Assembly (NCBI GenBank): GCA_014925825.1
Contig: JACGCK010000006.1
Span: forward strand, 744,001 to 808,000
Length of the DNA: 64,000 nucleotides
Source: Pholiota molesta
Lineage: Eukaryota > Basidiomycota > Agaricomycetes > Agaricales > Strophariaceae
Direction of reading: 5' to 3'
Shown here: positions 23,607-37,556 of the stretch, piece after piece
Layout: each line of letters opens with the position of its first letter
Position numbering within the stretch: position 1 is the first letter of the stretch
Program-made: the position numbers and the translations under genes
Notes under the pieces: model-generated
Database searches by the model: none
What the model was told of the DNA's origin: nothing
What the model saw: the letters and a program-made list of their open reading frames with translations, nothing else

Positions 23607-24848
23607 ATGCCCGTCCCAGAGAACCACCGCCACCTCTTCCAGCACAACCCCTACCCCCCGCCCCCGCCGCCCCCCGCCCTTGCCCACCGCGTCTGGATCC
23701 TCGACTGCCGCTCCTGCGGCCGCTTCCTTACCAATCGCGGCATGAAGGTATGTCCCCGTCCCCACGTCCGCCCCTGCTCACAGCACCAGGCCGTCCTCCT
23801 GCTCCGCCCCAACGTCTCCCTCTACTCCTCAGACGCCCTCCCCGTCAACTGCTCCGCATACAGCCCAGATCCCCCCGCCCCAAAGCCCGCCGCGCATAAG
23901 CCCCCCGCCCCGCGCGCACCTGCGAATGTCTGACCCAGAGCCTCTGCTGCCACGGCTGCGGTAACACCATCGGTTACATGATTGTCTACCCTGTACGTGC
24001 CATCCGCCTTTCTCTCCATCTGTGCTCACCCTGCCCAGTGTCCCCGATGCACCGCGTCTATCACCGCGACGAACCGTGCTACCAACGGCCATCGCTTCGT
24101 CTTCCACTCCAACGAGGTCATCGGCGTCGAGCGCCGCTATATCACCGACGAGCCCGGCGTCATACCTTTCGACCCGCCCCACTCGCCCCCTTTGCCCAAC
24201 TACCAGGAATACGCCCCGCCTCCCGGCCTCGACCCGCGTCGCGCGCCCTCGCCCCACCGCCACCGCGACTACCACCAACGCGCCTCGTCTCCCGCCTTCC
24301 GCGCAGATTATCTCCCCACCCCGCCCCTAGAATTCGCTACCCCCTCTTTCCTCTCCGCACCCCACGCGCCTCCATACGATACCGCCCCTGTACGTCCGGC
24401 CCGTCTTATCGCGCTCATCACCCGCCCCGCTGACCTGACCTTGCCTTATCTCGTCCAGCAGTATCCGAATTACCGTACCCGCGCCGCGCACGCGTCCTGG
24501 AGCCCACCTCCGCTCCCCCGGCTGCGCTACGCGTCTGCATCGCCGCCTTCGATGGACCCCCACGCGGCTTATGACGACGACGACGACGACGAAGACGCAC
24601 TGGCGACGCCCTTGGGCACCCCGCCCCCGCCCCTCTCACCCGCGCTCTTCAACTCCAATTCCAACTCGAGTTTCTACCCCGCGGACCACAAGGAGCCGCC
24701 GCACCCGCTCCCATCCCTGAAGCGCGGCGACGTCGTCTTCTGGCACCACCTCGCCCGAAGCGGTGAGATCTCGGGCGTTGCGCACGACGAGCGCGCGAGG
24801 CGACCCGCATCGCCAGCGCGACCGCGGCCGATGCTTTTCAACCGGTGA
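23607..24848 (+). CDS. FAM72-domain zinc-binding protein, one-base frame break
   Basis: FAM72 proteins are small Cys-rich proteins; human FAM72A binds the uracil glycosylase UNG2. Exons are 23607-23747, 23790-23992, 24039-24389 and 24459-24848. Domain pieces: WILDCRSCGRFLTNRGMKAV, then TCECLTQSLCCHGCGNTIGY, CPRCTASITATNRATNGHRF, VFHSNEVIGVERRYI, and late DVVFWHHLARSGEI. The long insert between them is Pro/Ser-rich with an Asp run, usual in basidiomycete versions. Exon lengths sum to 1085 nt, one short of a multiple of three. The break maps to the run of six C at 23901-23906: before it the frame ends in PRAPANV and stop, after it TCECLTQ is in another frame, with no GT donor between. The last intron (24390-24458, 69 nt) is in frame, so retention would still translate. 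Confidence 0.85.
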
Positions 24849-26182
24849 GACAGATCACGACCCTGGGGAAGAGCGCGCTATGTACCCCCCGCTGCACGCT
24901 CGCTCGAATGTATGCAGCTTTTCGCATCCGCCGCTATGCCCACTTTATCCGCGGCGCCGACGATGGGCGACTCCCATGGCGAGCCCCACTTCTTTCTGTT
25001 TCCCAGTGCTCAGCCTTCTTTTCACGTTCACGATTACAATCACGAACTCTCACGACCATCGCGACTGGTGGAATTCCCCCCCCACTTGTTTGAGGTAGAA
25101 CTACTCCAATGCTTATCCGGCATCACCTCCCATCTTCTCCGCCACCTCTTGTCTTGGGCTGTGTGCGTGCGTACGGGCGTGTGCGCGCATGCGATATGCG
25201 GTTTACGCGGCCCTCCCTCCCCTCGTTTTCGAGTTCGCGGTCTCTTTCTGTATCTGTCTCTATTCCTGTTATTTCTCAGTTGCCATCCCTCTTTCTACAT
25301 CCTCCGCCCTCCGCCGCCCGTCTGTTTCTGGCTCTGTTTCGCCGTTTGCGCTCACGCACCGCGAAAGAAGCTGTCAGCAACCCCCCTGTCTACGCCACGC
25401 CACGCCATGCCATGTCGTCCTGTACCCAAATTTATTCCTCTCTTTCCTCGTTTGTACTAGTACCCGTTACCTGTTCCGAGGTGTCCCACTCGTTCTCGCT
25501 TTTCTCTCTTACCCACTCATGACAAACGCATGAACGCACGTACGAATCACCCACCCCTATACCCAGCCGACGAATGCATACTTCCCGTTCTCATGTCCTC
25601 CTTCCGCTTTCCATCCACTTTTTTGGGCAATGTTTATGTTTATTCCATTCTATCTTCGGTCGAAAATTCGTTTCGTTCTCCATCATCATATCTTTGTTAT
25701 TCGTTCTTTCATTTTTCCGTTTTTTCGGGTGTTTCCATTAAATTTCGTTCGTTATGCACACTTTCCGCGTCTGCGATCCTCTGATATCCCCCCCAAAATC
25801 AAAATTGTATGTAGCATCCGCATCTCCGTTAGAACCCAATCAAAATCAAAATTCTGCCTGTGATGTGTAACCCGATACTTGGAGTGTATTTTGGGCACGG
25901 TACTTGGGTAGGAACGGAGGAAATGGAAAGACTTTGTGACGTCAGTATATGTACCTACTCACTTTCTTAAACGAGCCTCCGGAGTCCGTACCCCAGGCAG
26001 GCGTGTCGCGACATGGACCTCCTACGTCCTGCGTAGTGCTTAAAAATAAAGTATCCAGCTACGGGAGCTGCGTCCTAGCTAATGTCCGCATGCGCCAAGG
26101 ACCTGGGGTACTAAATGGATTCTGCGGCACAGCTGCGCACATACTCGGAGGGTTTCTAAATCTGTGTGCATTTTGAATCGAG

Positions 26183-26306
26183 ACCCGGCGCAACGCAATC
26201 CACGCACGCGCGCGCGCTCCTGCTTGACCGCAGTTCGTACTCCTCAAAGGGCGGGTGGCGCAGCGATGCAGCGCGACGTGTTGCGTGCGTGCAGGATTCT
26301 AAGCGG
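26183..26306. repeat. Tandem duplication, copy 1
   Basis: About 124 bp. Shared blocks with copy 2 include GCGCTCCTGCTTGACCGCAG, TGGCGCAGCGATGCAGCGCG and GTGCAGGAT-CTAAGCG. It contains a short CACG/CGCG run. Confidence 0.85.
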
Positions 26307-26444
26307 ACCCGGCCGGCGCAAGGCAAATGCACGCACGCACGCACGCGCGCTCCTGCTTGACCGCAGTTGGTGCTTCTCGAAGGGTTGGTGGCGCAGCGAT
26401 GCAGCGCGTGTGCGTGTGCGTGTGCGTGCAGGATGCTAAGCGAG
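26307..26444. repeat. Tandem duplication, copy 2 with expanded microsatellites
   Basis: About 138 bp and directly adjacent to copy 1. It differs by substitutions and by longer simple repeats: GCACGCACGCACGCACGCGC on the left and GTGTGCGTGTGCGTGTGCGT on the right. Open frames across the pair are an effect of the periodic sequence. Confidence 0.85.
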
Positions 26445-29400
26445 AGGGTTTAGAGAGTACTTATGCTCCACGGAAGAACATTAGAAAAAAAAACATTGAT
26501 CAGACCGGATCGCAGTCGATGGCCTTCTCTTTCTCTGAATCTCTTCCTGCGTCCTTCCTTCCTTTATTTAAGTGCTCTTCTTCTCCGCAAAGGACAGCGT
26601 CTGGAACCGATCATGAGAAGAGATGTGCTTGATCATTGGCTCACGGCATGGGGGGGGAAGCGTGCAAATGCCCAGGCTAGAGGTTATTATTGCTTATCAC
26701 TATGTAAACCTGACTTATCAACCGTCTTTCAAGTATACATTGAAGCTTACTGTGGAATATACAATAGAGCCGGCGTGCCACAAAACACGCTTTAAAGCTT
26801 CCGCCACGATTGTACGGCAGCGGGGAAGAGGGAGGTTGCTTCCTGTTGCTTCCTGTCCTAACTTCGCATGGGACGTGCCTGCCTTGCTAGAAGAAGGCAC
26901 TGGCAGATGAAGAGGCATTTTTTTGGTGTTCTTTCTTGCACGGGTGAACCTCCTTGCCGCTGTAATACTTACGGCGGCGTGCCGAATCTTGAATGTGGCA
27001 CGACCAACGCCCAATGCATGTATCTTCCGCGCGTGGGACATATCCAGAGCACCGGCGCGCTGCGTTATTAACTGGCCTTTCATACCCATATTCTCGACTC
27101 CACCGCGCGCCCGCGTGACGCAGGCGAGCACAGACATATGACCGCGTCCGGACGTCGTGTTTTAATTATACAGGGCGGGTGTGGGACGTTCTTCTATCTT
27201 TCGCAACCGGTCCTGCGTTTCGCGCTGTTCTGCCGGGGCGGTGATTGCGAGTATGCCCCATTGTGTAGGTTACGAAGCTACCGCTGCTTGGATTGGAGGA
27301 GAGGGAAGGAGGAAGCCAGGTGAATGGTATATGGTATCATTCGCTGAACAATTCCGGCAGTTGGGAGCTGGCGCCTCGGCTTTGAGACGGAAGAAAAATA
27401 AATTGAACGGTCTAATATTTTAAAGCGTGCAATACGAATGTAAGTAAGTAAGAAACTATGAGTTTAATGATGTTAGCAGCTAACAGCGGGGGAATTGCAC
27501 AGAGTAGATCATTTGATCTGGATGATTATCGGGCGCATCTACCTCTGAGCCTGATACCAGTAAGCGTGATCAGCTTTCAGATAAATCAGATGAGCTACAG
27601 CCGGATTCGAAGTTTTCTTGTAGACTTGTCGGTGATGATCACCGTGATTGTCGTATTCGAACAAAAACGAGTAGATCTATACTATAGCATAAATGGCGAC
27701 CGCCGCCGTACGTCAAACAAACTTTAACTTGCTTCGTCTAGCTCCCTCAGTTGCGGAGTGACGGCGGCGTTTGTGGCGCACATACCTCACTTCGCTGCGT
27801 CGGCAAGTGCACCCACACAATCTACGCAATTCCGGAACACAAGCGACCGTGCCACTGCAGAGCGCTTTAGACGCGCGTGTGCATCGTCGTTGACAACGTT
27901 GACTATTGACGCCGACATTGCCGGCCCGGTGGCCGTAATAGGAGCCCAGCAGAGCCCAGCCAGCGATTGACGATCCCAATTCCATTTGAGCGCCGACCAA
28001 GCACCAAATTTGCTAAATCATGCTATTTGCGGCCTTTTTCACGCTGAATACTGCGATGCTTATGGCTTAGACAATTTCTGACAGACTAAAAATCTTGCGT
28101 TGCGCCTTCTGTGGACTTTTCTAATCCCCCCTCCTTGATGAACTTGTTGGCTTCTTGAACTTGGAGTCTTTCTGATGTGGCAGATAATTTCGGTGTGTAT
28201 GTACATTGACGATACGCACGACCAGAGGCCTCGGGCTCCCAGGATGCCGGAAAAGTCAGCGGAATCACACCGCATCAGACTTGCGATACGCAGCGACATC
28301 TTCATGTCAGTGAATTTGCTTCCTGGAATCATGTTTATCAGTCGCTGCAGATATTGAGCTTATCTCAATGGAGCAATACGCTCGAATGCGTGTCCGTATA
28401 CTTGTCCACCTGAGCAATAGCAGAAGTCGGTAGCACGATTACGCGTGAGGAAATCCCATATTCCATATGACGCACATGCCACACCACCACCAACGCTCGC
28501 GGCGGAGGAGCAAAGCACACGTTCCGTATTGAGGAGGCTTGCTCCGTGTAGGTTAGGCTGCATTGACAGGCTCCGGCTTTTGCCCATGGAACATTAGGGA
28601 ATATTCCTCAAATATGTTAATTTTCCGTCATGCTTCTAAACACTCCCAAGTAACAAGTATGTACATACATACCCACAAAAGTAAGAATTATCCCTGGGAT
28701 CGTTCCTGTTATTGATCCTGATCCTGCGAGATATCTTGATTCTGGTCAGCTAATTTTCCTGATCGTTGATTCGGTGCTACCGATTTGACCTCTGGGATTG
28801 GCACAAAGTCCTCAGGGAATGGGAACGACGCCTTGAGGTCTCCGAGTCGAGACGCATCATGATCACTGATCACGATAACATCGAAGGACCCAGCGATACG
28901 GGTTGATATCCTCAAATTCGGCCTCGAATCGCGATTGCATACTTGGACAGTCCTCAAGTCCGCCACCGCAAATCTTCCTTGAAATGGCTTGGACGCGCAC
29001 ACGATTTTTCACACCGATTCTGCTTACTGAACCCTACCATGGGAGGTGTTCATATGCTCCTTCATATTCATCATATCTACCCATTCTTATGTGCGTAAGT
29101 GCTTCGAGCGTTTTTAACTGAGATAGGTCATAGGACTCGCCATATCTTGCCATCTGCAAACAACATGGAGGTGGTTCTAACAGGGTTCCAAATCGTATTT
29201 CTGCCTACGGCAGTCCAAATGAGGCGATTACCCGGCCGCGTCGCATGGCGCGGTCCCGACGGAGACACCCGTGGGGCGCATGTACGCTGGTGCAAGTATT
29301 TGAGTGTAGACAGACTCGAAGCCTATTAACTAGGGCATTCGGGTTCGGACGACAGGGCGGGCAGCCCTTGGGATCTGGTAGCCCTTCTACATATTCAGGT

Positions 29401-31630
29401 GGCTTGTGTGAGCGCGGGCGCGCGTAGCGTGTGTGCGTACAGCGTGCGCATATCCTTATGGCAGTCCTCGCGCTTCTACATAGAAGGACCAAACCAGAAT
29501 GTCAAAGAGCTTCCATGGAGGAATTAGGTCGAAACCTTATGGGGATCGCACCCAACGCACATCGCACGAGGCTCTGGAGTGTGTTATCAGAAAGTGGCAA
29601 GCCACCAACAAAACTAGCGCACGAATGTCAAGACACTGTATTAAATGGGAAACATGAGCATGGTCAATTATGACTTCTCAGCGCAGATGAAGTATGTTAT
29701 TCGCTGTGAATACGTGGATAGAATGATGCATGTATCACTTGCAATACTTATCATCCTTTATCACCCTCAGTTAACCACGCACCATATGCGTGTCTGTGGC
29801 AAAAGAACCACAATTATTCGCGTCATCCACGACGGATAGGTACAATGCGTCGGTGGCATCGTCACGGAACATATATATAGACAGCCGCCACTTTCTCCAT
29901 TTGCGGCCTGCGCTACCATTAGAATCGAGGCCGAGCAGAGAGTGGGCGCTCAGCGTACCTGTGAGAACATGCACGGGGTAGTTCAATGGTAGGCCCGAGA
30001 TCAGCGACCCCGCTCGCAAGGATTGGCAAGTATTTATAACCCAGACCTGAGAGTGTTGTGGTTAGCGGTGAAGGGACTGTCACGGTGCTCCAATGCCAGA
30101 AGAGTAAGAATTCGTGACGAATGGCTGATATGGGTTTAAGTAGACACATAAGTAGTTAGATATATATAGATAGCGCAGGGTGGAACGGGGAAAGTGCCAT
30201 AAAAAGGTCGCGAGCCTGGTGTTAAGTACGAACTTGGTGTCACTGATTATCTGGGAAGTGAGCATAATACTGGCAAGAGTTGATGCATTGATGTGTCGGA
30301 TTGCATAATTCGAGGATGGAGAGGCGGAGTATCGTGTTCCGAGTGTCTAAGTATACCAGTAAATTCTAGAGTAAGCTTATTGGGCAGTTCGAGATAGATT
30401 GCATTCAAGGAGCGTTATAGATATGGCCCATGCGCCAAGAACCATGCACATAGCAGCCATCCGGAGTTTAATTGCATCCAGAGGCCGTTACATTAACCCA
30501 AGTGCCCTCCGTCGGCAGCAGCAATTATAGCATAGTCATGTTAACCTATATTCACATCTCGTTTCCGCGCAGCATCAAGACCCAGTTCAAACTTTTGACG
30601 CCAATGGAGATAGATAGAGAAGGCGCGCGTGGCAAGTGACCCAGCCCTCGGAAGAAATTTGGTTGACGAGTAAGCCTCAATGAAACTGAATATTATCGTC
30701 ATTGGACGCCACCAGCAACGTATTTCCGCGCAAGATTTGTGAGGAATGAGGGCTCGGAAATGAGTCCTTTCGCCAGACTGCGAGTCTGGGAATGAGCGTG
30801 GTGTTTTCCGAGGAGCCACGCATGTGCCTTGCTTCATTGTGTGGGTGGTGTTGCACGTTTCTCCCAGTTATCTTTTGGCGCTGGAATCCTAGGGTTTTGC
30901 ATGCGGAATCGCGCTGGTTGACAGTGACACATTTTGACTGGCGTCCGGACTCTGAGGGTATAAGGAGGAGCCGTGCGTGTCTAGTCCCCAGAACACATTT
31001 GTAACAGGTGCTTGAAAGGATCCAGAACGGTCCGCCAGTGGCATCGTCGGCAGCATGTGTTGAGTATGTCTGAGCTGTAACCTGTGCAGAACTATCGATT
31101 CCGGAGTCGACTATTGCTAGATGGCAGAGACTGGCTCCACGTCTACAAAAATACGGATGTGACGTGGAATTTTTGAAGATCATTCGACGTGACTCGGATT
31201 CAGAGGACTAAAATTGTGCATTGTGCAGCACAAGGCCGAACCACTGTCAGAACTTGAAAACCAAACATAAAACGTCAGAAAAAAAACAAGCAGACAATAC
31301 CTGTCACACCTTCCATACTAGCATAGTATTGCTTCTCTGTGATAAGAAAAAAACCAGGAAACAAAAGGGAGTCACAACAACAAAGAACAAAGCGAAGGGC
31401 AGCGGTTCGGGCCAAGTTCGGGCTCGAGTCTGATGACGGCGTCCGATGATTATGTAATTAGTTCCATAAAGAGGGAGCGCCACCAAGAACATACCATATT
31501 ACCTTCTTTCTCCACAACCACCACCACCGCCTTTGACAACCAGTTTTCTCTCAACCACTTTGTACGCAGACCTTCTTCATTTTATTTCACTCTAGAGCTA
31601 ACTCTTCTTTCTTTCATCAGATCCAGTCAA

Positions 31631-33176
<1,546 letters not shown>

Positions 33177-33449
33177 AGTGTCCGAGTTGCGTGGGGCGCC
33201 ACTGGCATGTCTGTTGTATTTAGCTGCACTGGATTGTAATATATAGTTGAAACGACGTATACAGCCTGCTTGAATCATCAGATGTGATGTATGAAACACG
33301 GCGCGAGTGACGGTGTGAAGGACCCGCTTACCTAAGTCCGAGGTATTGTCCCGACAAGATAGGCGAGGTGACGGTGGACTTGCCAGGGCCGCCACACCTC
33401 TTTTCAATCCCCTACCACCACCATCCCCTCCCCCACCCCGGCCACCCCC
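33177..33449. other. Gap between polyubiquitin and SET9
   Basis: Holds the polyubiquitin 3' end (AT-rich ATTGTAATATATAG near 33234) and the short promoter of SET9. Nothing else is recognised. Confidence 0.5.
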
Positions 33450-36400
33450 ATGGCCCCGCCCTCCGCCTCCTCTCGCGTCTCCTCCGCCAGCGGCGCCATC
33501 ACATGGCGCCCGACAAAGATCATGCATATGCGCGACCTCTCAAAGGACGACGACTTCCTCTCCCATCTCCTCGTCGAGAAACTAGGCACGGGCACCGTGC
33601 CCCTCCTTGTCCACAAAATGGACTCGTCGCGCCGGCTTCCCAAGACGGACACCCAAGACCTCATGCGCATCGTCCGACGCGTGCGTTTTCTCCACCATGC
33701 GTGTCCTTCATGCGCGCATTTTCTATCTTTACGCGACTTGGCTCACCCACCGTGTCTTTCTGCAGCTCGTCGTCTCCAGAACCCCTCTACAGCAGGCTAT
33801 CCGCCAGGCGGTCGATGAACTCCTCGAGTACGTACCGCACGGCGCCCCCGTCACCACACTACCCCCGCCGCGCTCATGGCTGTCCTCCGTGCCTGCATTC
33901 TGACTGTTCCTTTTCTCCGTTATAGACTGCCTCCTATACGCTATTATCTCAAGTCATATACCCAAAAGCAGATTAACGCCTTCGCCACGTGAGTTCATTA
34001 GTCCTACATCACACCCCCCTCTCTCACAGTACGCCCGCCTTGCGCAGCCACGCTTCCCGTTACTTTGAGCTATACAATCCCGCGGGTTCAATCGAAATCG
34101 CACACACCTCACGCTACTCCCACCACACAGGCAAATCCGAATTATGTATTTTAGCAACGCGAAACCTCGCCGTTGGCACTGTCGTGACAGAACTCAAGGG
34201 CTCCATGGCCAACCTCACGGACGAAGAAGACAAAGAACTTAAACGCACAGATCTCAGGAACTCTGACATCCGTCGTGATTTCAGTGTTATTCATTCGAAA
34301 TCCATGAAGAAAAACCACCTGTTCTTAGGGCCGGCCCGTTTTGTCAACGTGAGTGAACGGATTTTCATGTCCTATGACGTCCTTTTCTGATATAGAACGA
34401 CAGCATGACTGTGATAACAATTGCGAGTTATTCCGTGAGGGCAGATATATCACATTTAGAGTCCTCAGGCCGATTGCTATAGGAGAGGAAATAACCGCAC
34501 ACTACGGCGATGGCTACTGTACGCGCGTTATCCTTGTTCGTTTCCACTGACTGACATAGCTGACTAATTTTCACCAGTTGGCAAGAAGAACAGGCATTGT
34601 CTCTGCGAGACGTGCGAGAAGAATGGCAGGGAGGATACTCTCCAGAACATCAGAATGAGGAGGCGGAGTCTAGCTCAGATTCGGGTTCAGGCTCGGATTC
34701 GGACTCGGACTCTGATTCTGATACTTCGTCAAGCGACGCAGAAAGCGACCTTCCAGAACGGCCCTTGAACGTCAACGAGCGGCGGACCCGCCGTGGGGTT
34801 TACGCAGTCACCAAACCCAAACCGAAAGAGGAAAGCAGCGACGACAGCGACAATGAAGAAGACGAAGATAAGGTGCCATTGGCGGGTGCCATCGGTGTGC
34901 CAGCTGATGATGAAATTGAGTTAATAGCCGATCGTGAGGTGGACACAGGGTCTGAGTTAACGTCGTTGGCGACTTCTATGCCGCCTTCTGATGGCTCCAG
35001 CCCTGCAAAGCACACTACGCCTGATCTCATGACACCTGACCGCAATGTCGGCGCGTCTGCTTCGCGGTCCTCGTCGTCCCTCACAGAGCTGACGTCCTCC
35101 ACAGGGCGTTCGACGCCCAAGAGCAACCAATCCACCCCATTTCGCTCCATCATATCTACTCGGCGCCAGCGCGCAGCCGCGCGGGAGTCGCAGGAACTCG
35201 CATCCGCGAGTGCTGCTGGAAAACGCAAGGCTTCCCAATCCGAGGATGCTTCTCCGAGCCGCAGTGTCGAGCCCTCGCCTAAGCGGCTCACACGGTCGGT
35301 CTCTTCTCTGATGCTGAGTGAGAAGATGAGTAACGGCAAGGGTAAGGGCAAAGCGACGCCGACACCCGTGGCTACACCGCGCTCTGGAAAGGCTGCCGCG
35401 CTTGGCAAGGAAAAGGACGAGGTCAAGGTGAAGAAGGAGGATATAGTCGACACGCGCGTTCTGCGCACACGTCCCTCGCTTGCGGCACCAGAAGCGCCAA
35501 AGGACTCCCCGAAACCGGATGTCCCGCGCGGCCCTGATGGCAAAGCTTTACCTATATGTTCCACATGCTCGAACGTCCTTCCACTGATCGCTGTCGACTC
35601 CAAGGTCGTCTGGGGGCTCGGCGCAGAGGCGTCAACGAAGAAGAGGAAGAACGTCAAACACGATTGTCCTCGGTAAGCATATACTATTGTCACTTCTAAT
35701 ACTGGATGCTCATGTATGTGCATGTACTAGGTGTTTGCGTCATTTCGCGATATATCAACGCCCATGGCCTTCACGTCTTGCGCCTCGCGGTACGATCTCC
35801 GAAACGCCTCGGGAAGAAACGCCGGTTGAGGTAATTACAAAGAAAGTTACTCATAAAGGGTTGCCTGTTCTCGACCGCAAACTCGCAGCCGCCGCTTCCG
35901 CCTCTGCTTCCGCCGCGAAATCCAAGAAATCGAAAAAACATGCACGCACAGAGGTGGAAGAGGAAGAGGTAGAAGAAGTAGAACAACCGCCTGCGAAACG
36001 ACGCAAATCGGAGCCCGAACCGATCTTACTCAAGGCAAAAGTGACGAAGACGTATCAATCCATCTCGAAGAAGCACAAACGCGCTCCTTCCGTAGAGCCC
36101 GTCGAAGAAGAATCCGAGCGGACGAAGCGCAGGCGTGGGCGTCCGCGTCTCTCATCGCCCAAGCGAGCTGACCCAAGCGTCAAACTCGAAGACCCTGCGC
36201 CAGAGACGGAGCGGTCTATCCTCTCGCAGCCACGCGCTGTCAACGGTCGATTCGGGCGCAAGGAGAGGGCGAGAAAGGCCGCTGAGTCGGCCGCAAACGC
36301 GCTGGCGCAGAAAGCACTCGCGGAGGGGCGGGGCCTCGATGCAGAGGATGCCCGCAAGTTGGCGCGCTATAAGCGCTCCAATGAGAATCTGGAGGAGCTG

Positions 36401-37158
36401 GAGGAGGCGCCTCGTAAGAGGGTATCGACGCACACCACTGCTAGACAGCACGATGAGGCGGGCGTCCAGCGGGTCATGCCCCGCCCTATGTCGGGCTTCC
36501 GTGGCGGGCGGCTGTTCTCCAACCCCAACCCGCTGCAGTATGCGTTGCATGCCTGGGCGGCGCCACTTGTTCTGGATGATTCGTCGTCGTCGGATGACGA
36601 GAAGCACCCCGAGACGCCGGACGATGCCGATTCACTTGCGGCGGGCATCGTCACGCCAGAGGAGGAGGGGTCTGCCTACGCCGCACCTGCTGTCATGATC
36701 CCGCGCGGCCCGCTGACCTTTAAGCCCTCGCCATTTGCGTATGCAAAAACCCGCTGGAATGGGCGGTCCTTGAGCCATGGACAGCTTTCTAGCGCGAAGA
36801 AACTTGCGATCGCCGAAAAGAAAGCGTATCTTGCGGACGAAGAGGTACAAACAACCCTAGTGCTTGATGAGATATGTTGATGCTGACGATCCTTTCTTTC
36901 TATCAGGATCCCGAGCTCTCTCCTCCGCGTAGTGAAGGCGATCTCAGTCCACGCATGGACGATTACCTTTCGCCACTCTCATCAGATGATGGTGTACTTC
37001 CTCACAAGCTACGACTTGTATACCCTGTTCTCCACCCAACCGCAGCGACCAATTCATTCATGCCCAAAACCACTACCTTCTCGTCTCAGGACTCAGAGAC
37101 AACGCCTTCCTTCATCCATGCCGGCTGGGACGATACGTCGGACGCTTCAGAAGCATAG
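33450..37158 (+). CDS. SET9: Histone H4-K20 methyltransferase Set9 (Suv4-20 family), one-base frame break
   Basis: Nuclear SET-domain enzyme that methylates histone H4 lysine 20; in fission yeast this supports Crb2-dependent DNA damage checkpoint signalling. Eight exons: 33450-33680, 33766-33827, 33926-33988, 34030-34348, 34404-34518, 34578-35672, 35731-36844, 36907-37158. N-terminal helical part, then SET motifs SELCILATRNLAVGTVVTEL, RFVNHDCDNNCELF, YITFRVLRPIAIGEEITAHY, and the post-SET cysteines HCLCETCEKNGR. A long Ser/Asp/Lys-rich tail follows. Exon lengths total 3251 nt, one short of a multiple of three. The break is at GGG 34629-34631: upstream ends CEKNGR, downstream continues GGYSPEHQNEEAES one frame off, matching the usual family read-through. 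With one base restored the protein would be about 1083 residues. Confidence 0.93.
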
Positions 37159-37556
37159 TTGAACGAACCACTACATATCATGAACCATTTCTTATACAAC
37201 TGTAATACCTCTCTCCCCACTCGCACGTCCTGCCCCCTTCTTTATAAGTATCTTGATCTGTTATCGTTGTTTTGTAATTCTTATTCAATCGCATCACGTA
37301 TCATTATCGTTCCATGCAATTCGAACTACCGGGTATTGGTTACCTTATTCTTCCTCAATTAATGTACTATTAATGCACGCCTTCATACATATTTCTTTCG
37401 TGCCCTTGTGCAATTTTATCAACCTCACTCATGTCACCAATTGTTATGTTATACCTACAGAGGCATAATGCTACGGAGGTTACCTCGCACGCTGTTCCAA
37501 AAACCAATGATCTGATTAACTGCGAAATGATACAGATAGCGGCTTATATTCTAAAT
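37159..37556. other. Convergent 3' flanks of SET9 and CCT6
   Basis: About 400 AT-rich bases between the stop codons of SET9 (plus) and CCT6 (minus). It probably holds both polyadenylation regions. No gene seen. Confidence 0.45.

Noticed and set aside
26164..26632. Overlapping Arg/Ala-rich frames across the tandem repeat
   Set aside because: They result from periodic CACG/GTGC sequence and change frame with repeat length.
29976..30040. tRNA-like start GGGTAGTTCAATGGTAGG
   Set aside because: It resembles an A box, but no B box (GGTTCGANTCC) or cloverleaf stems follow.
30677..31183. 168-codon minus-strand frame upstream of polyubiquitin
   Set aside because: No motif and mixed composition; it lies in a region without other coding signs.
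18475..31600. Transposon or retroelement remnants
   Set aside because: I looked for reverse transcriptase, integrase and transposase motifs, terminal repeats and target duplications in the gene-poor stretches and found none.
34800..35723. 307-codon minus-strand frame
   Set aside because: Antisense to the Ser/Asp-rich SET9 tail; Ser-rich composition is the mirror of the real gene.
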